A stretch of DNA of 64,000 bases. Source: Vibrio caribbeanicus ATCC BAA-2122 (lineage in GTDB: Bacteria > Pseudomonadota > Gammaproteobacteria > Enterobacterales > Vibrionaceae). Shown here one piece after another: positions 33,532 through 41,838 of the stretch; within the stretch, counting starts at the first letter, position 1; each line of letters begins with the position of its first letter. The notes under the pieces are model-generated. The model saw only the letters and a list, made by a program, of their open reading frames with translations. It did no database searches and had not been told where the DNA came from. Both the position numbers and the translations under genes were made by a program. Where the stretch lies: positions 1-64,000 of the forward strand of contig NZ_AEIU01000046.1 in NCBI RefSeq assembly GCF_000165125.1, written 5' to 3'.

Positions 33532-35142
33532 TTAACGACAAATGCGCGCTTCGGTGAAATAGAGGCCTTCTTGACAACTTGTCCCTTCCTGACAGTGTTC
33601 ATCTTCTTGGCAGTAACATTCACCACGAACGTTACAGCCCGGAGTTAAGTACTCATCAAGAGAAACATCGCCACTTGCCCTTTGCCAAAACGGATTACTG
33701 AATACATTGAATGGATCGAGTTCTGCTTTGGCTTGAATAAACTCAGGCCATTTAGGAAAACGCGAAGGCATATTTTCAAAAATGGCGACGGAATTCTTAC
33801 CCCAATGTGGTCTTGCATCGTATTTGCGCAGTGACATTTGCTCGATTTCAAGGTTGACGAAATAATTCTTGGGTTCTTTCTGCCCTTCTTGGCGCAGTGT
33901 ATATTCAATACCGACAAAGGCGGTTTCACGTCCTGCACTCATACCCAAGTAGCTATCTGAGGCTTTACCAAATCTAAAGTAAATGCCATTGAGAGGGAAA
34001 CAGGTTCGAGGATGTGCGGCGACAATTTGTCTAACATCACGAATCCAATCTGGTAAGCGCTCGATCTCAATGGCAACCTCTTGAAGAGCGATCGGAAGTC
34101 TATCCCAGATACACTGGTTGGGATCTTTACACTTGAAATACTGCATTTGGTCGGAGTAACCAACGGGCTCATCAACTTTGTCACCTGTCACCGAATCCCT
34201 AAAATAAGAGCTGGCTCTGCCGTTATAACGAGCGTAAGCAGCAAGGCACTGCAAGCCTGATCCCGGCCACTCATGGGCGGCATTAAACAGCAAGCCAAAG
34301 AAAAATTCTTCTGCATCAGTCACATCAGCTTGTGCATTATAGGCTTGTCCAACGGTTTCGATAGGAACTGGATTGTAAAGAGTGGTTGTATAGCGTCCTA
34401 AGCCCGGAAACCAAGCAATGTTTGCAGAATAGTTGCTGCGAGCAATGTCTAGAATAATATCTTCTAACCCAGTATCGTCGTCATAGCCTTGGACTTGTGC
34501 TTTGACTTTAAAGGCATCTTCTAGGTTAAGGGTGGCTTCAACAACCACACCCAATACACCTAGGTTAACCCTTGCTGCATCGAGTAAATCGCCGTTTAAT
34601 ATTCTTACCTCTCCCTTGCCATCAACGACTTTTAGTTCGCTGACGTAATCGGCCAACATATTACTTGGCTTTTCGAGGGTAGAGCCATGGGTGCCGCTTC
34701 CTAACATGCCACCCACGGTAAAGATAGCAAGCTCTGTCACCATATTGATGGCGTAGCCTTGTTGACGGAGAAAGTCATTAAGATCATTAAAACGCATGCC
34801 TGCTTCGACGGTAACTTGTTTCGCATTGGCATCAAAACTGATGATCTTATTCATATTTTTTAGAGTGATTTGAACTTGATCATCACCCGCGCAAGCGGCA
34901 TCGATTTGGCTAGCAAATTTTCTATTGCCAGTCATCACCGTTTTGCCGCGCAGCAGTGCATCCTGAACAATATCTTGGACTTCTTCTATGGAAGAAGGAT
35001 CGTAAATCGCTTCTGGGCTGCAGGTGTAAGTTCCTTGATAGTTAGAAATTTCTCGCTCCTGTTCGTTGGAGTGCAAAGCAAAAGCGGCACCAAGCGCGAG
35101 AGAAAGTAGTGTGGCACTCAGAGCCACGGTTTTTATTTGCAT
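33532..35142 (-). CDS. exported FAD-linked lactone-oxidase-like protein, Cys-rich tail
   Basis: 536 residues. Signal peptide (MQIKTVALSATLLSLALGAAFA), VAO-type FAD domain (YDPSSIEEVQDIVQDALLRGKTVMTG; VGGMLGSGTHGSTLEKPSN) and an ALO-type substrate domain with RPHWGKN and ELDPFNVFSNPFW, as in L-gulono- and D-arabinono-lactone oxidases. The final about 35 residues hold eight cysteines (CNVRGECYCQEDEHCQEGTS, then C…C), unusual for bacteria and similar to small disulfide modules of secreted eukaryotic proteins. It lies between the carotenoid oxygenase (67 bp) and the CrtC-like gene. Confidence 0.8.
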   Translation of the reverse strand: MQIKTVALSATLLSLALGAAFALHSNEQEREISNYQGTYTCSPEAIYDPSSIEEVQDIVQDALLRGKTVMTGNRKFASQIDAACAGDDQVQITLKNMNKIISFDANAKQVTVEAGMRFNDLNDFLRQQGYAINMVTELAIFTVGGMLGSGTHGSTLEKPSNMLADYVSELKVVDGKGEVRILNGDLLDAARVNLGVLGVVVEATLNLEDAFKVKAQVQGYDDDTGLEDIILDIARSNYSANIAWFPGLGRYTTTLYNPVPIETVGQAYNAQADVTDAEEFFFGLLFNAAHEWPGSGLQCLAAYARYNGRASSYFRDSVTGDKVDEPVGYSDQMQYFKCKDPNQCIWDRLPIALQEVAIEIERLPDWIRDVRQIVAAHPRTCFPLNGIYFRFGKASDSYLGMSAGRETAFVGIEYTLRQEGQKEPKNYFVNLEIEQMSLRKYDARPHWGKNSVAIFENMPSRFPKWPEFIQAKAELDPFNVFSNPFWQRASGDVSLDEYLTPGCNVRGECYCQEDEHCQEGTSCQEGLYFTEARICR

Positions 35143-35209
35143 TATTAACTTCCTTATTAATGACGTTGTAATTAAATACCTGCTTTGGTTTTATTTACGG
35201 CAGAATAAT

Positions 35210-37051
35210 TTAGCCAAAGCGAGGTAAAATTTGGTCCTCAATGACTCTTCTTACTGAACTCCTATGGCTGGGGGCTTTTTCTCGAAAAAAGTCACCGATT
35301 TGAGCCTTGTATGCATCCATTGGCCTTGGGCCTATTTGTGATACCCAAAGCGCGTGATTGGTTGTCGCGAAGTTGAGGTTGGGGTGACCTAATATGGTGA
35401 TAGGGCCTTGAGCTAAATTCTGTGCGTCAAAGATCCAGATTTCTTTCCCATTTCCAACCCCGTAGGTTGGGTTTTTACGAACGACGGCGGTAAAAATATA
35501 GCCATCATCTTGAGCGGTGCTGTTGGCTCTTGCCATAAATTGTGGTGTACGCATGACACAATCTGGAGGGAATTGATACGCGTCAGATAGGCTCATGGAA
35601 GAGCAGTTCATATGCACGAGAGCAGAAGGCTGATCCGTTTGCGGCAGAGAGCCATTACTAAAAAGTCGGTTGGGATAGTTTTCATACGCATCTGTTACAC
35701 GTTCAATGACATGGTCTTTGCGATATCCTACGGCGGCCCAATAAATATGTTCAAAACGTTCAGGAAATTGAAAGTGGCCTCGATAGGCGGGATCATTCAT
35801 ATCCCAAAATAGCTGGTCGTCTCTGATCAGGCGAAAGTCTCCCGTGATCTCACGGGCAGAATAGGGCTTGACCTCAATTCTTGCTCTGACCAGTCCGCCA
35901 ATGTCCACAGGAGCTGCGGGGTAACCTGCGAGAGATTCAGCAACATGCCCACCAAATAAAAGTCGATCGCCTGAATACAATGGTTCAGATTTATCCATGG
36001 CACCCAGGTACTGACCATACAAGGTAATTTCATTTTCATGATCGTCGTAATTACACATGATATCGGAGGTATCAAAATCCAATTCAAGATAGTCTGCAAC
36101 AACGTGGTCTCGCCCCGGGATCAGGTCACGCTTGCGAATGATCCACACTGGCGTTCTATGTGTTTGAGCATACACAGAACGGATACCAATCATTCTCAAT
36201 GGCTCCACTTGTGCCGCGGTTTCAAAAATTAAAACATGATGACGAGTCACGCCAAGAGAGTGGGCTGTGGCGGCGATAAAAGCGGATTGACCATCGCGAT
36301 TAACAATATTCCAGTTTTCAAGAGGGTTGTGTTTGTCCCACCTCATCAGCTTGATAAAACCGTTACTTGTACCGGTATTGGAGATATTGCCACCATAGTT
36401 AATGGTAAAGCACTCGTCAGAATCAAGGTCAAAGTAGGGGTGGCCAGTCGTGCGGACTTGTGGGAATAGCCACTTATCAGGAATAAAGGCATCCATCCAA
36501 GGCGGGAGGCTACTTTGCCACTCATGGTAATGGCCTATTGGAGTAATAAGCTCTAAGCTGGTTGCATCAAACTCATAAGGGACTCCTCCCTCGTAACTTA
36601 GAGCGAACCGATTATCCCCTAGATAGTTTGGTGCGGTATTACAATAGTTAACGAACCCCATCGTTGGACTGTAGTATGCCATCCCTCCCAATAAACGAAA
36701 TCGATCGGGCCAGTAGTGAATATGCTGTTGCATCAGAGCTGAGGGGGTATCGATCATTTTTCGCATGAACTGAACGTTATCACTAGAAAAATCGAGACGA
36801 GTTAGAGCACCGCGTCCACTAGGGCTCAAGTGGTCTGGTTCTAGAGGAATGCCTTCTGCGAAAAAAATGTGGCCATAAATATCGGAAGGTAGCTGCCCGC
36901 CAATAAGATGAAGCTCTCCAGATGTTGAGTTGAAATCTGCTTGCATGATTGAATGCGGGAACAGAGAGTCATCAGCTCGCGAGGAAGCAAAAAGCTGACT
37001 GGGCACAACGGCTGCTCCTGCCATCCCTTTCAAAAATGTACGTCTTCTCAT
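35210..37051 (-). CDS. Tat-exported carotenoid oxygenase family protein
   Basis: 613 residues. Tat signal (MRRRTFLKGMAGAAVVPSQL). The rest follows the RPE65/carotenoid cleavage oxygenase propeller, with iron-ligand-type histidines in TAHSLGVTRHHVLIFE, YDDHENEITLYG and ATTNHALWVS. The family cleaves double bonds of carotenoids, apocarotenoids or stilbenes. Substrate unknown. First gene of the three-gene exported set on the minus strand. A long AT-rich upstream region probably carries its promoter. Confidence 0.85.
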   Translation of the reverse strand: MRRRTFLKGMAGAAVVPSQLFASSRADDSLFPHSIMQADFNSTSGELHLIGGQLPSDIYGHIFFAEGIPLEPDHLSPSGRGALTRLDFSSDNVQFMRKMIDTPSALMQQHIHYWPDRFRLLGGMAYYSPTMGFVNYCNTAPNYLGDNRFALSYEGGVPYEFDATSLELITPIGHYHEWQSSLPPWMDAFIPDKWLFPQVRTTGHPYFDLDSDECFTINYGGNISNTGTSNGFIKLMRWDKHNPLENWNIVNRDGQSAFIAATAHSLGVTRHHVLIFETAAQVEPLRMIGIRSVYAQTHRTPVWIIRKRDLIPGRDHVVADYLELDFDTSDIMCNYDDHENEITLYGQYLGAMDKSEPLYSGDRLLFGGHVAESLAGYPAAPVDIGGLVRARIEVKPYSAREITGDFRLIRDDQLFWDMNDPAYRGHFQFPERFEHIYWAAVGYRKDHVIERVTDAYENYPNRLFSNGSLPQTDQPSALVHMNCSSMSLSDAYQFPPDCVMRTPQFMARANSTAQDDGYIFTAVVRKNPTYGVGNGKEIWIFDAQNLAQGPITILGHPNLNFATTNHALWVSQIGPRPMDAYKAQIGDFFREKAPSHRSSVRRVIEDQILPRFG

Positions 37052-37937
37052 GCCTTTTCCAATATATATTGTTGATAATACATATGAAAAATAGATGAGT
37101 TTTATTGAGTAGGTTAGCTAATGTGCAAAACTATGAATTGTGGCAGAGAAGCAGTGCAATAACTCATTTCATTTACAAAGAAGAGTCTCAATAAATGTAT
37201 GATTTTATTATACTTAAATCAAATTTTTATATGTATTTTGCCTCTTTCTATTACTAGGAGCAGACAAGGAAAGTAAGACTTGCAGGGAATATTATTTATG
37301 CGGGTCAAGTAGCATTTGGCTCCAAGCTTAGTTATAACCAAACCCTATTCAGCAGTATATCTAAGTTAATGTTTGGCGTAATGTGAATCTATTAACAAAT
37401 TTAAATTGCGCTCAGCATTTGGGTGGGCAACAAAATTTTAAAGGCAGCATAAGAACCATTGTTATTCATTTCTTCGATTGTTCCAAGAATACTATATTTA
37501 ATTCAATTTTTAAAAATTGTTAATTTTATAATTTATCGGGTAATTTCAAGGCTTACATTTTAATTCAATTTATCTAAATCAGAGGATTTTAGTTTTTAAT
37601 GATACTGATCACATATGTTTTGTATATTCATTGAAATTAAACAGAGTAATTTATAGATTCCGTGTCAGCAGAACAATCTGCCATTATAAATATATTTAAA
37701 TCAATAATTTATGATTAAAAGTGTAGAATTAAGTTTGGCTTGTTAAGATGATCGTGAACGAAGAATAAAAGAAACTGAAAGCTCGGACAGCACAAGTCAT
37801 ACGCATACCTACAAGTCGTATTAAGTTCTACTGACTCTCTTTGTTGAGCTACGGTATTAAGATCTTATCATTGAAGTCATTTATGAATATAAGAGTCAAA
37901 TTTATTCTCTATCGAAAAATAGTGGAAAATATCCAAA
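37052..37937. other. long AT-rich intergenic region
   Basis: About 890 bp between divergent genes with no credible ORF on either strand. It should hold promoters for the carotenoid-oxygenase operon and the lipoprotein gene. I could not find a clear small RNA, terminator or repeat in it. Confidence 0.45.
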
Positions 37938-38597
37938 ATGAAATTCTCAAATATAAAGCTAAATTTATTTATTTTTACTTTTTGTATCATTCTATCGGGG
38001 TGTGTAAATTACAAAATTGATGATACTGCTATATCAAGCTCGATCACAAGTGAGATTATCAAAATGAGGAAGAATGATCAGCGTGTTCAGAAAGAATTTA
38101 ACGAATCTCTCGCGTTATACGGTGTTGAAAACATACCTGCTGATATTAAAGATAATTTTGATAAGGTTCAGGCTCATAATGCTAGTAGAGTTAAAGAAAT
38201 CATCAATGAGTATGGTTGGCTGACAGAGGAACAGATTGGAAAGGAAGGTGTGGAAGCAATGTTCTTCCTCGTTCATCACTCTTCTGACTCTGATTTCCAA
38301 AAATCACTCCTTCCCAGTTTAGAGAAAGCTAATTCTGCCGGTGAAATTGGTAATCAGGAATATGCCTTATTCACCGATAGGGTCTTAGTCGGTTCCAATT
38401 TGCCTCAAAGATATGGTACTCAAGTACGGATCGTTAACAGAGAAACGGTACTTTATCCCGTCGAAAATATGTCTAATCTTGATAAAAGACGAGAAGAAAT
38501 AGGCCTACCACCTATAAAAGTTTACCTAGATTTAGTACAAGAAATGCTCGGCGTTTCACTCTCTGCCGAAAACTTATCCGAGCTCTCCATCGAGTGA
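37938..38597 (+). CDS. DUF6624-like lipoprotein
   Basis: 219 residues. Lipobox FCIILSGC near residues 15-22 marks a lipoprotein. The mature part has the DUF6624 pattern: HNASRVKEIINEYGWLTEEQIGKEGVEAMFFLVHHS, FQKSLLPSLEKANSAGEIGNQEYALFTDRVLVGSNLPQRYGTQ and VDKRR-like NLDKRREEIGLPPI. Function unknown. No strong ribosome-binding site. It sits alone before a long inverted repeat. Confidence 0.75.
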   Translation: MKFSNIKLNLFIFTFCIILSGCVNYKIDDTAISSSITSEIIKMRKNDQRVQKEFNESLALYGVENIPADIKDNFDKVQAHNASRVKEIINEYGWLTEEQIGKEGVEAMFFLVHHSSDSDFQKSLLPSLEKANSAGEIGNQEYALFTDRVLVGSNLPQRYGTQVRIVNRETVLYPVENMSNLDKRREEIGLPPIKVYLDLVQEMLGVSLSAENLSELSIE

Positions 38598-38815
38598 TTT
38601 TGAGTATTATTTGCGAGAAAAAATGGTGCAATATTGTACACCGATGGAGTTTTTAACAGAAAATCAGTTTATATAGAGATCACACAAGAAAATGAGCTGT
38701 TATCATGGCTGGTGAAGAAAATATGACTAATATTGCTCTTCTAAAGAACCAATTTATATTGGATATGGGTCTGTTGATTAAGAATCTTGTTACAGAGTAA
38801 AGTTCGAGAAAATTA

Positions 38816-38874
38816 TGTCACAGAGAGAGTGTCATCGCTCAGTACTGTCTAGCGATGACACTCTCTCTGTGACA
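38816..38874. repeat. long perfect inverted repeat
   Basis: 24-bp arms beginning TGTCACAGAGAGAGTGTC, with the exact reverse complement after an 11-nt loop. Lies between two convergent genes. No T-tract follows on either strand, so if it is a terminator it is Rho-assisted or acts by structure. It could also be a protein-binding or recombination site. The surrounding 38598-38905 contains only a 31-codon frame at about 38706-38801, not supported. Confidence 0.85.
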
Positions 38875-38905
38875 AGTTCTTAAAGATAAACGCGAGCGTT
38901 AGCAA

Positions 38906-39154
38906 TCAGATATAATAGGCTTCAACGGTCCCTTTTAGCTGAATAAGCATAGGGTTGCCGTATCGATCTTTTGCTTTTGGCGATGCAATTTTTACCCACC
39001 CCTCACTGATACAATACTCTTCAATGTCAGTACGTTCCTTACCGTTAAAACGAATACCAATTTGATGGTCAAAGCATTCTTTAACGAAAAAAGGGCTACG
39101 AGGATTTCCCGCTAATCGATCAGGCAATGAGGGTCTTGCAGTTGTATCGTTCAT
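38906..39154 (-). CDS. DUF3297 family protein
   Basis: 82 residues. LPDRLAGNPRSPFFVKECFDHQIGIRFNGKERTDIEEYCISEGWVKI and GNPMLIQLKGTVEAYY match the DUF3297 family, small single-domain proteins of gammaproteobacteria without known function. The start has no strong Shine-Dalgarno sequence. Its upstream neighbour on the same strand is the decarboxylase, 87 bp away. Confidence 0.88.
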   Translation of the reverse strand: MNDTTARPSLPDRLAGNPRSPFFVKECFDHQIGIRFNGKERTDIEEYCISEGWVKIASPKAKDRYGNPMLIQLKGTVEAYYI

Positions 39155-39241
39155 AATTTAAATCATCATTGTAAAAAGTCGGGGTATTGTATTGAGGCTC
39201 AATCATTCCTGCAAGTGTGAAAGTGGTTATAGCGCGTTGCC

Positions 39242-40450
39242 TCAGTTCAATATACGATCTGCTTTAGTACCATTACAATGGGTGGTTTCAAGCTCGACGC
39301 AACGGGAGGGCAGAGGAAGAAACCCGTTAAATCCAACACTCGAACATGAAGTAGTATAAGCTCCTGTAGAGAGTATCAATACTGGGTCACCGGCTTTAAG
39401 GTTGGCTGGGACTGAAATGGGAGCATTTTCACTGGTGAGTATATCATCACTGTCACATGTTGGTCCTGCGACAAATGCTTTTACATATTGGTTACTTTTG
39501 ACCGTGGGAAATAAAATTGGGAAGCGCAGTGCGTCAAGCTCATATAAGCCATTATATCTACCTACACTCAGATATAACCAGTGCTGCTTTTCTCCATTGA
39601 GCTGCTCTCGTGTTGTGAGACGAACAACGTGAGCTCTGATAACGCCAAAGTCAGCCACCATAAATCTTCCTGGCTCGATAATAAACTGCAATGGTCGTAG
39701 CGAGAGTGAGCCTAAATGGTTGATGCCATCCTTTATCGTTTTTAAGGTTTTTTTAATATCTGCATGCATAACTTTTCCGTGCTTGTCTAAATAGCCAGAT
39801 GCAGGTAGGCCTCCTCCTAAATTTATGTATTTAGGATATATATTATCTTTCGCTAAACGCTTGAGTAGTTCAGCTAAGCTCGAAAAGACTTTATTCCAAG
39901 CATCAACTTGTAATTGTTGTGATCCGATATGAAGGGAAACCCCGACAGGTTCTAAGCCTATATTTTTTGCAAGTTTAAGTATTTCTACTGTTGCGTTTAT
40001 TGAGCAACCAAATTTCTTACTTAAAGACCAGACTGCACCATTTCCATCAGTGGCAATGCGGCAAAATATATTACTGTTGGGAGCATATTCAGAAACTGCA
40101 TAGAGATCTTCTTTACTGTCTGTAACAAAGTCTTTGATGCCCAGTTTAAATGCTAAACTGATTTGCTCATTAGATTTAATCGTGTTGCCATAATGAATAT
40201 TTTTAAGGTTTGCCCCTGATTTTATTGCAGCAATAATTTCGTTTGGACTGGCGGCATCAAAGCCAGCCCCTTTTTGAGCAAGAGCTGCAAGGACCTCATC
40301 GTTCGGGCATGCTTTGATTGCAAAACGTATTTGAGTATTGGGTAATGAGTCTTGTAAAAAGGTGTATTGGCGTCTTATACCTTCAATATCTAAGATAATC
40401 TGGTCGCTTTCTTCATTGGCCAATGTTTCGATAATCGTTTTGTTAATCAT
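39242..40450 (-). CDS. ornithine decarboxylase-type (fold III) PLP enzyme
   Basis: 402 residues. Fold-III decarboxylase: AIKACPNDEVL holds the PLP lysine, HIGSQQLQVDAWNKVF the HxGS loop, YINLGGGLPA the glycine loop, EPGRFMVADFG the phosphate-binding part and AGPTCDSDDIL the ODC-type cysteine. It should make putrescine from ornithine, though lysine or a diamine precursor is possible. It is divergent from the allatostatin-like peptide gene (216 bp shared upstream region), so the two could be co-regulated. Confidence 0.88.
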   Translation of the reverse strand: MINKTIIETLANEESDQIILDIEGIRRQYTFLQDSLPNTQIRFAIKACPNDEVLAALAQKGAGFDAASPNEIIAAIKSGANLKNIHYGNTIKSNEQISLAFKLGIKDFVTDSKEDLYAVSEYAPNSNIFCRIATDGNGAVWSLSKKFGCSINATVEILKLAKNIGLEPVGVSLHIGSQQLQVDAWNKVFSSLAELLKRLAKDNIYPKYINLGGGLPASGYLDKHGKVMHADIKKTLKTIKDGINHLGSLSLRPLQFIIEPGRFMVADFGVIRAHVVRLTTREQLNGEKQHWLYLSVGRYNGLYELDALRFPILFPTVKSNQYVKAFVAGPTCDSDDILTSENAPISVPANLKAGDPVLILSTGAYTTSCSSVGFNGFLPLPSRCVELETTHCNGTKADRILN

Positions 40451-40666
40451 TATGTCATTTCACAATAGTATTTAAATTTGGGTATTTATAATATTTAATG
40501 GGATACGTTACTTATTAAAAACTTGTGTGTAAAATATAAATTTAAATACTTGTTTTTTTGGTTTTATTTAAAATCTTATATTTATTTTCATGTCCTACCA
40601 GATGTTTATTATATTGAAATGTTAAGAATAAATGATATTATTTATTTTCTTTATAAGGAGATAATA

Positions 40667-40795
40667 ATGAAGAAAGTGATTTTATCAATAATAGTATTTT
40701 CGTCTGTTTTAAGCGCCGAGTTGTTAGCTTCTCAAGATGGATATAGGGATATTGTCTATCCAAAATGCTATTTTAATCCCGTCAGTTGCTTTTAG
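40667..40795 (+). CDS. secreted 42-residue peptide ending like arthropod allatostatin C
   Basis: The ATG at 40667 is preceded by AAGGAG at ideal distance (40655-40660). Residues 1-21 are a Sec signal (MKKVILSIIVFSSVLSAELLA); cleavage near residues 17-22 leaves about 20 residues ending YPKCYFNPVSCF. Insect and crustacean allatostatin C (PISCF type) ends RQCYFNPISCF, with a disulfide between the two Cys, a free-acid C-terminus and often an N-terminal pyroglutamate. Here the ring Cys34-Cys41 and final Phe42 are kept, with Val for Ile as the only change over the last nine residues. Cleavage after Ser22 would even expose Gln23. No bacterial family is known to me. Host neuropeptide mimicry is inference; the match itself is directly visible. 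Confidence 0.85.
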   Translation: MKKVILSIIVFSSVLSAELLASQDGYRDIVYPKCYFNPVSCF

Positions 40796-40911
40796 TCTCA
40801 AAAATATTCAAGAAACCTCAATTTGCTCGGTTAAGTAAGAATGATGGCTATAATAGCAAATAAGGTTTTTATCTTGCATCTTGAGGTCACCTAACTGCCG
40901 CCTTATTTGTA

Positions 40912-40947
40912 CAGCAGGGCAATTTTAACAGTGCCCTGCTGGCTTAT
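40912..40947 (+). terminator. hairpin terminator after the peptide gene
   Basis: Perfect 10-bp stem CAGCAGGGCA (40912-40921) and TGCCCTGCTG (40932-40941), followed on the plus strand by GCTTATTGTTATTTTT. It fits an intrinsic terminator for the peptide transcript and may also serve the convergent binding-protein gene. A worn piece of the Vibrio intergenic element (GCATCTTGAGGTCACC) lies just before it. Confidence 0.6.
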
Positions 40948-40949
40948 TG

Positions 40950-41681
40950 TTATTTTTCAAAATACTGCCGCATGATGGCTTCACTGTCGATGTTTTTTAA
41001 TCCTTCATCAACAATCGCCTTCCATTTTTTGCCGCTCTCATCATTGGAAAACGCAACAAAGAGCTGTTTTTCTTCCAACAGCTTACTGTTCATTTTTACT
41101 TTATTTCTCGCCGTGGTGAGATAGGGATCGTGCTCGAGCAAATATTGGAGCACGTAGCTATCTATTACTGCTATTGGAATACGTTGCCCCGCTACTTTTA
41201 AGATATTCTGGCTATCATTGGTGACTGCAAATGCGTTGATTTCTTGATTGGCAATCATCCTATCGAGTTCAGCAGTGTTGGTGTACCCACGAACCACGCC
41301 AATATCTAGTTTTTTGAGATCAGTGAGGCTCTTCCAAGAAATGGGTTTATTGATATTTTCGACAAAGCCAAGTGGTCCACTACCGATAGGGTGTGAGAAT
41401 AGCAACTCGTCTGTTTCAAAGTAATACTCGGGAAAGTAACCAGCATAGTCGGGTTGAGTTTTCGCTAGGTGGACAGTTCGCTCCCAAGGATAAAATTCCA
41501 CTTTTAGCTCATGGCCCATGGATTCTACGGCAGCCTTAACTACTGCGACCGATGCTCCCTGTCGCTCAACCGCTTGGCCAGAATATGGCGGCCATTCTAA
41601 AGACGTTAAAGTTAGCACGTCTGCTTTTAGTGGTAACGAAGACATGATAAACAATAAAGTGATCAAGTTTGAAATCAACAT
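40950..41681 (-). CDS. periplasmic solute-binding protein (SBP_bac_3 type)
   Basis: About 243 residues: signal peptide (MLISNLITLLFIMSSLPLKA), then TLTSLEWPPYSGQAVERQGASVAVVKAAVESMG and IGVVRGYTNTAELDRMIANQEINAFAVTNDSQNILKVAGQRI, typical of amino-acid-binding proteins of the family also used as sensors. The start at 41681 is placed by AAAGGATGATAGCA; a longer start at 41744 is possible. No permease or ATPase is adjacent, so it is an orphan, like many Vibrio proteins of this kind. Confidence 0.8.
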   Translation of the reverse strand: MLISNLITLLFIMSSLPLKADVLTLTSLEWPPYSGQAVERQGASVAVVKAAVESMGHELKVEFYPWERTVHLAKTQPDYAGYFPEYYFETDELLFSHPIGSGPLGFVENINKPISWKSLTDLKKLDIGVVRGYTNTAELDRMIANQEINAFAVTNDSQNILKVAGQRIPIAVIDSYVLQYLLEHDPYLTTARNKVKMNSKLLEEKQLFVAFSNDESGKKWKAIVDEGLKNIDSEAIMRQYFEK

Positions 41682-41753
41682 TGCTATCATCCTTTGATTC
41701 TGGTGATTATGTTGATTGCCATTGAGGTATAGGTGAATGCGCATCCTTAAAGT

Positions 41754-41832
41754 ATATACCTAAATAATTTCAAGGTGCGCGATTTAGAGTGGTATACACC
41801 CAAGTAACGTTGAGTTAATTGGGTGTATATGA
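41754..41832. repeat. worn copy of the Vibrio TATACCCAAGT element
   Basis: TATACCTAAATAATTTCAAGGTGC followed by CACCCAAGTAACGTTGAG and TTGGGTGTATA: both terminal inverted repeats remain but the interior is almost gone. Confidence 0.55.
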
Positions 41833-41838
41833 AGTTTT

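Noticed and set aside
38706-38801. 31-codon frame upstream of the long inverted repeat
   Set aside because: No ribosome-binding site and no recognisable motif; too short to support.
40523-40666. N-terminal extension of the allatostatin-like peptide frame
   Set aside because: Very AT-rich, hydrophobic nonsense; the strong AAGGAG site belongs to the internal ATG at 40667, which also begins a normal signal peptide.
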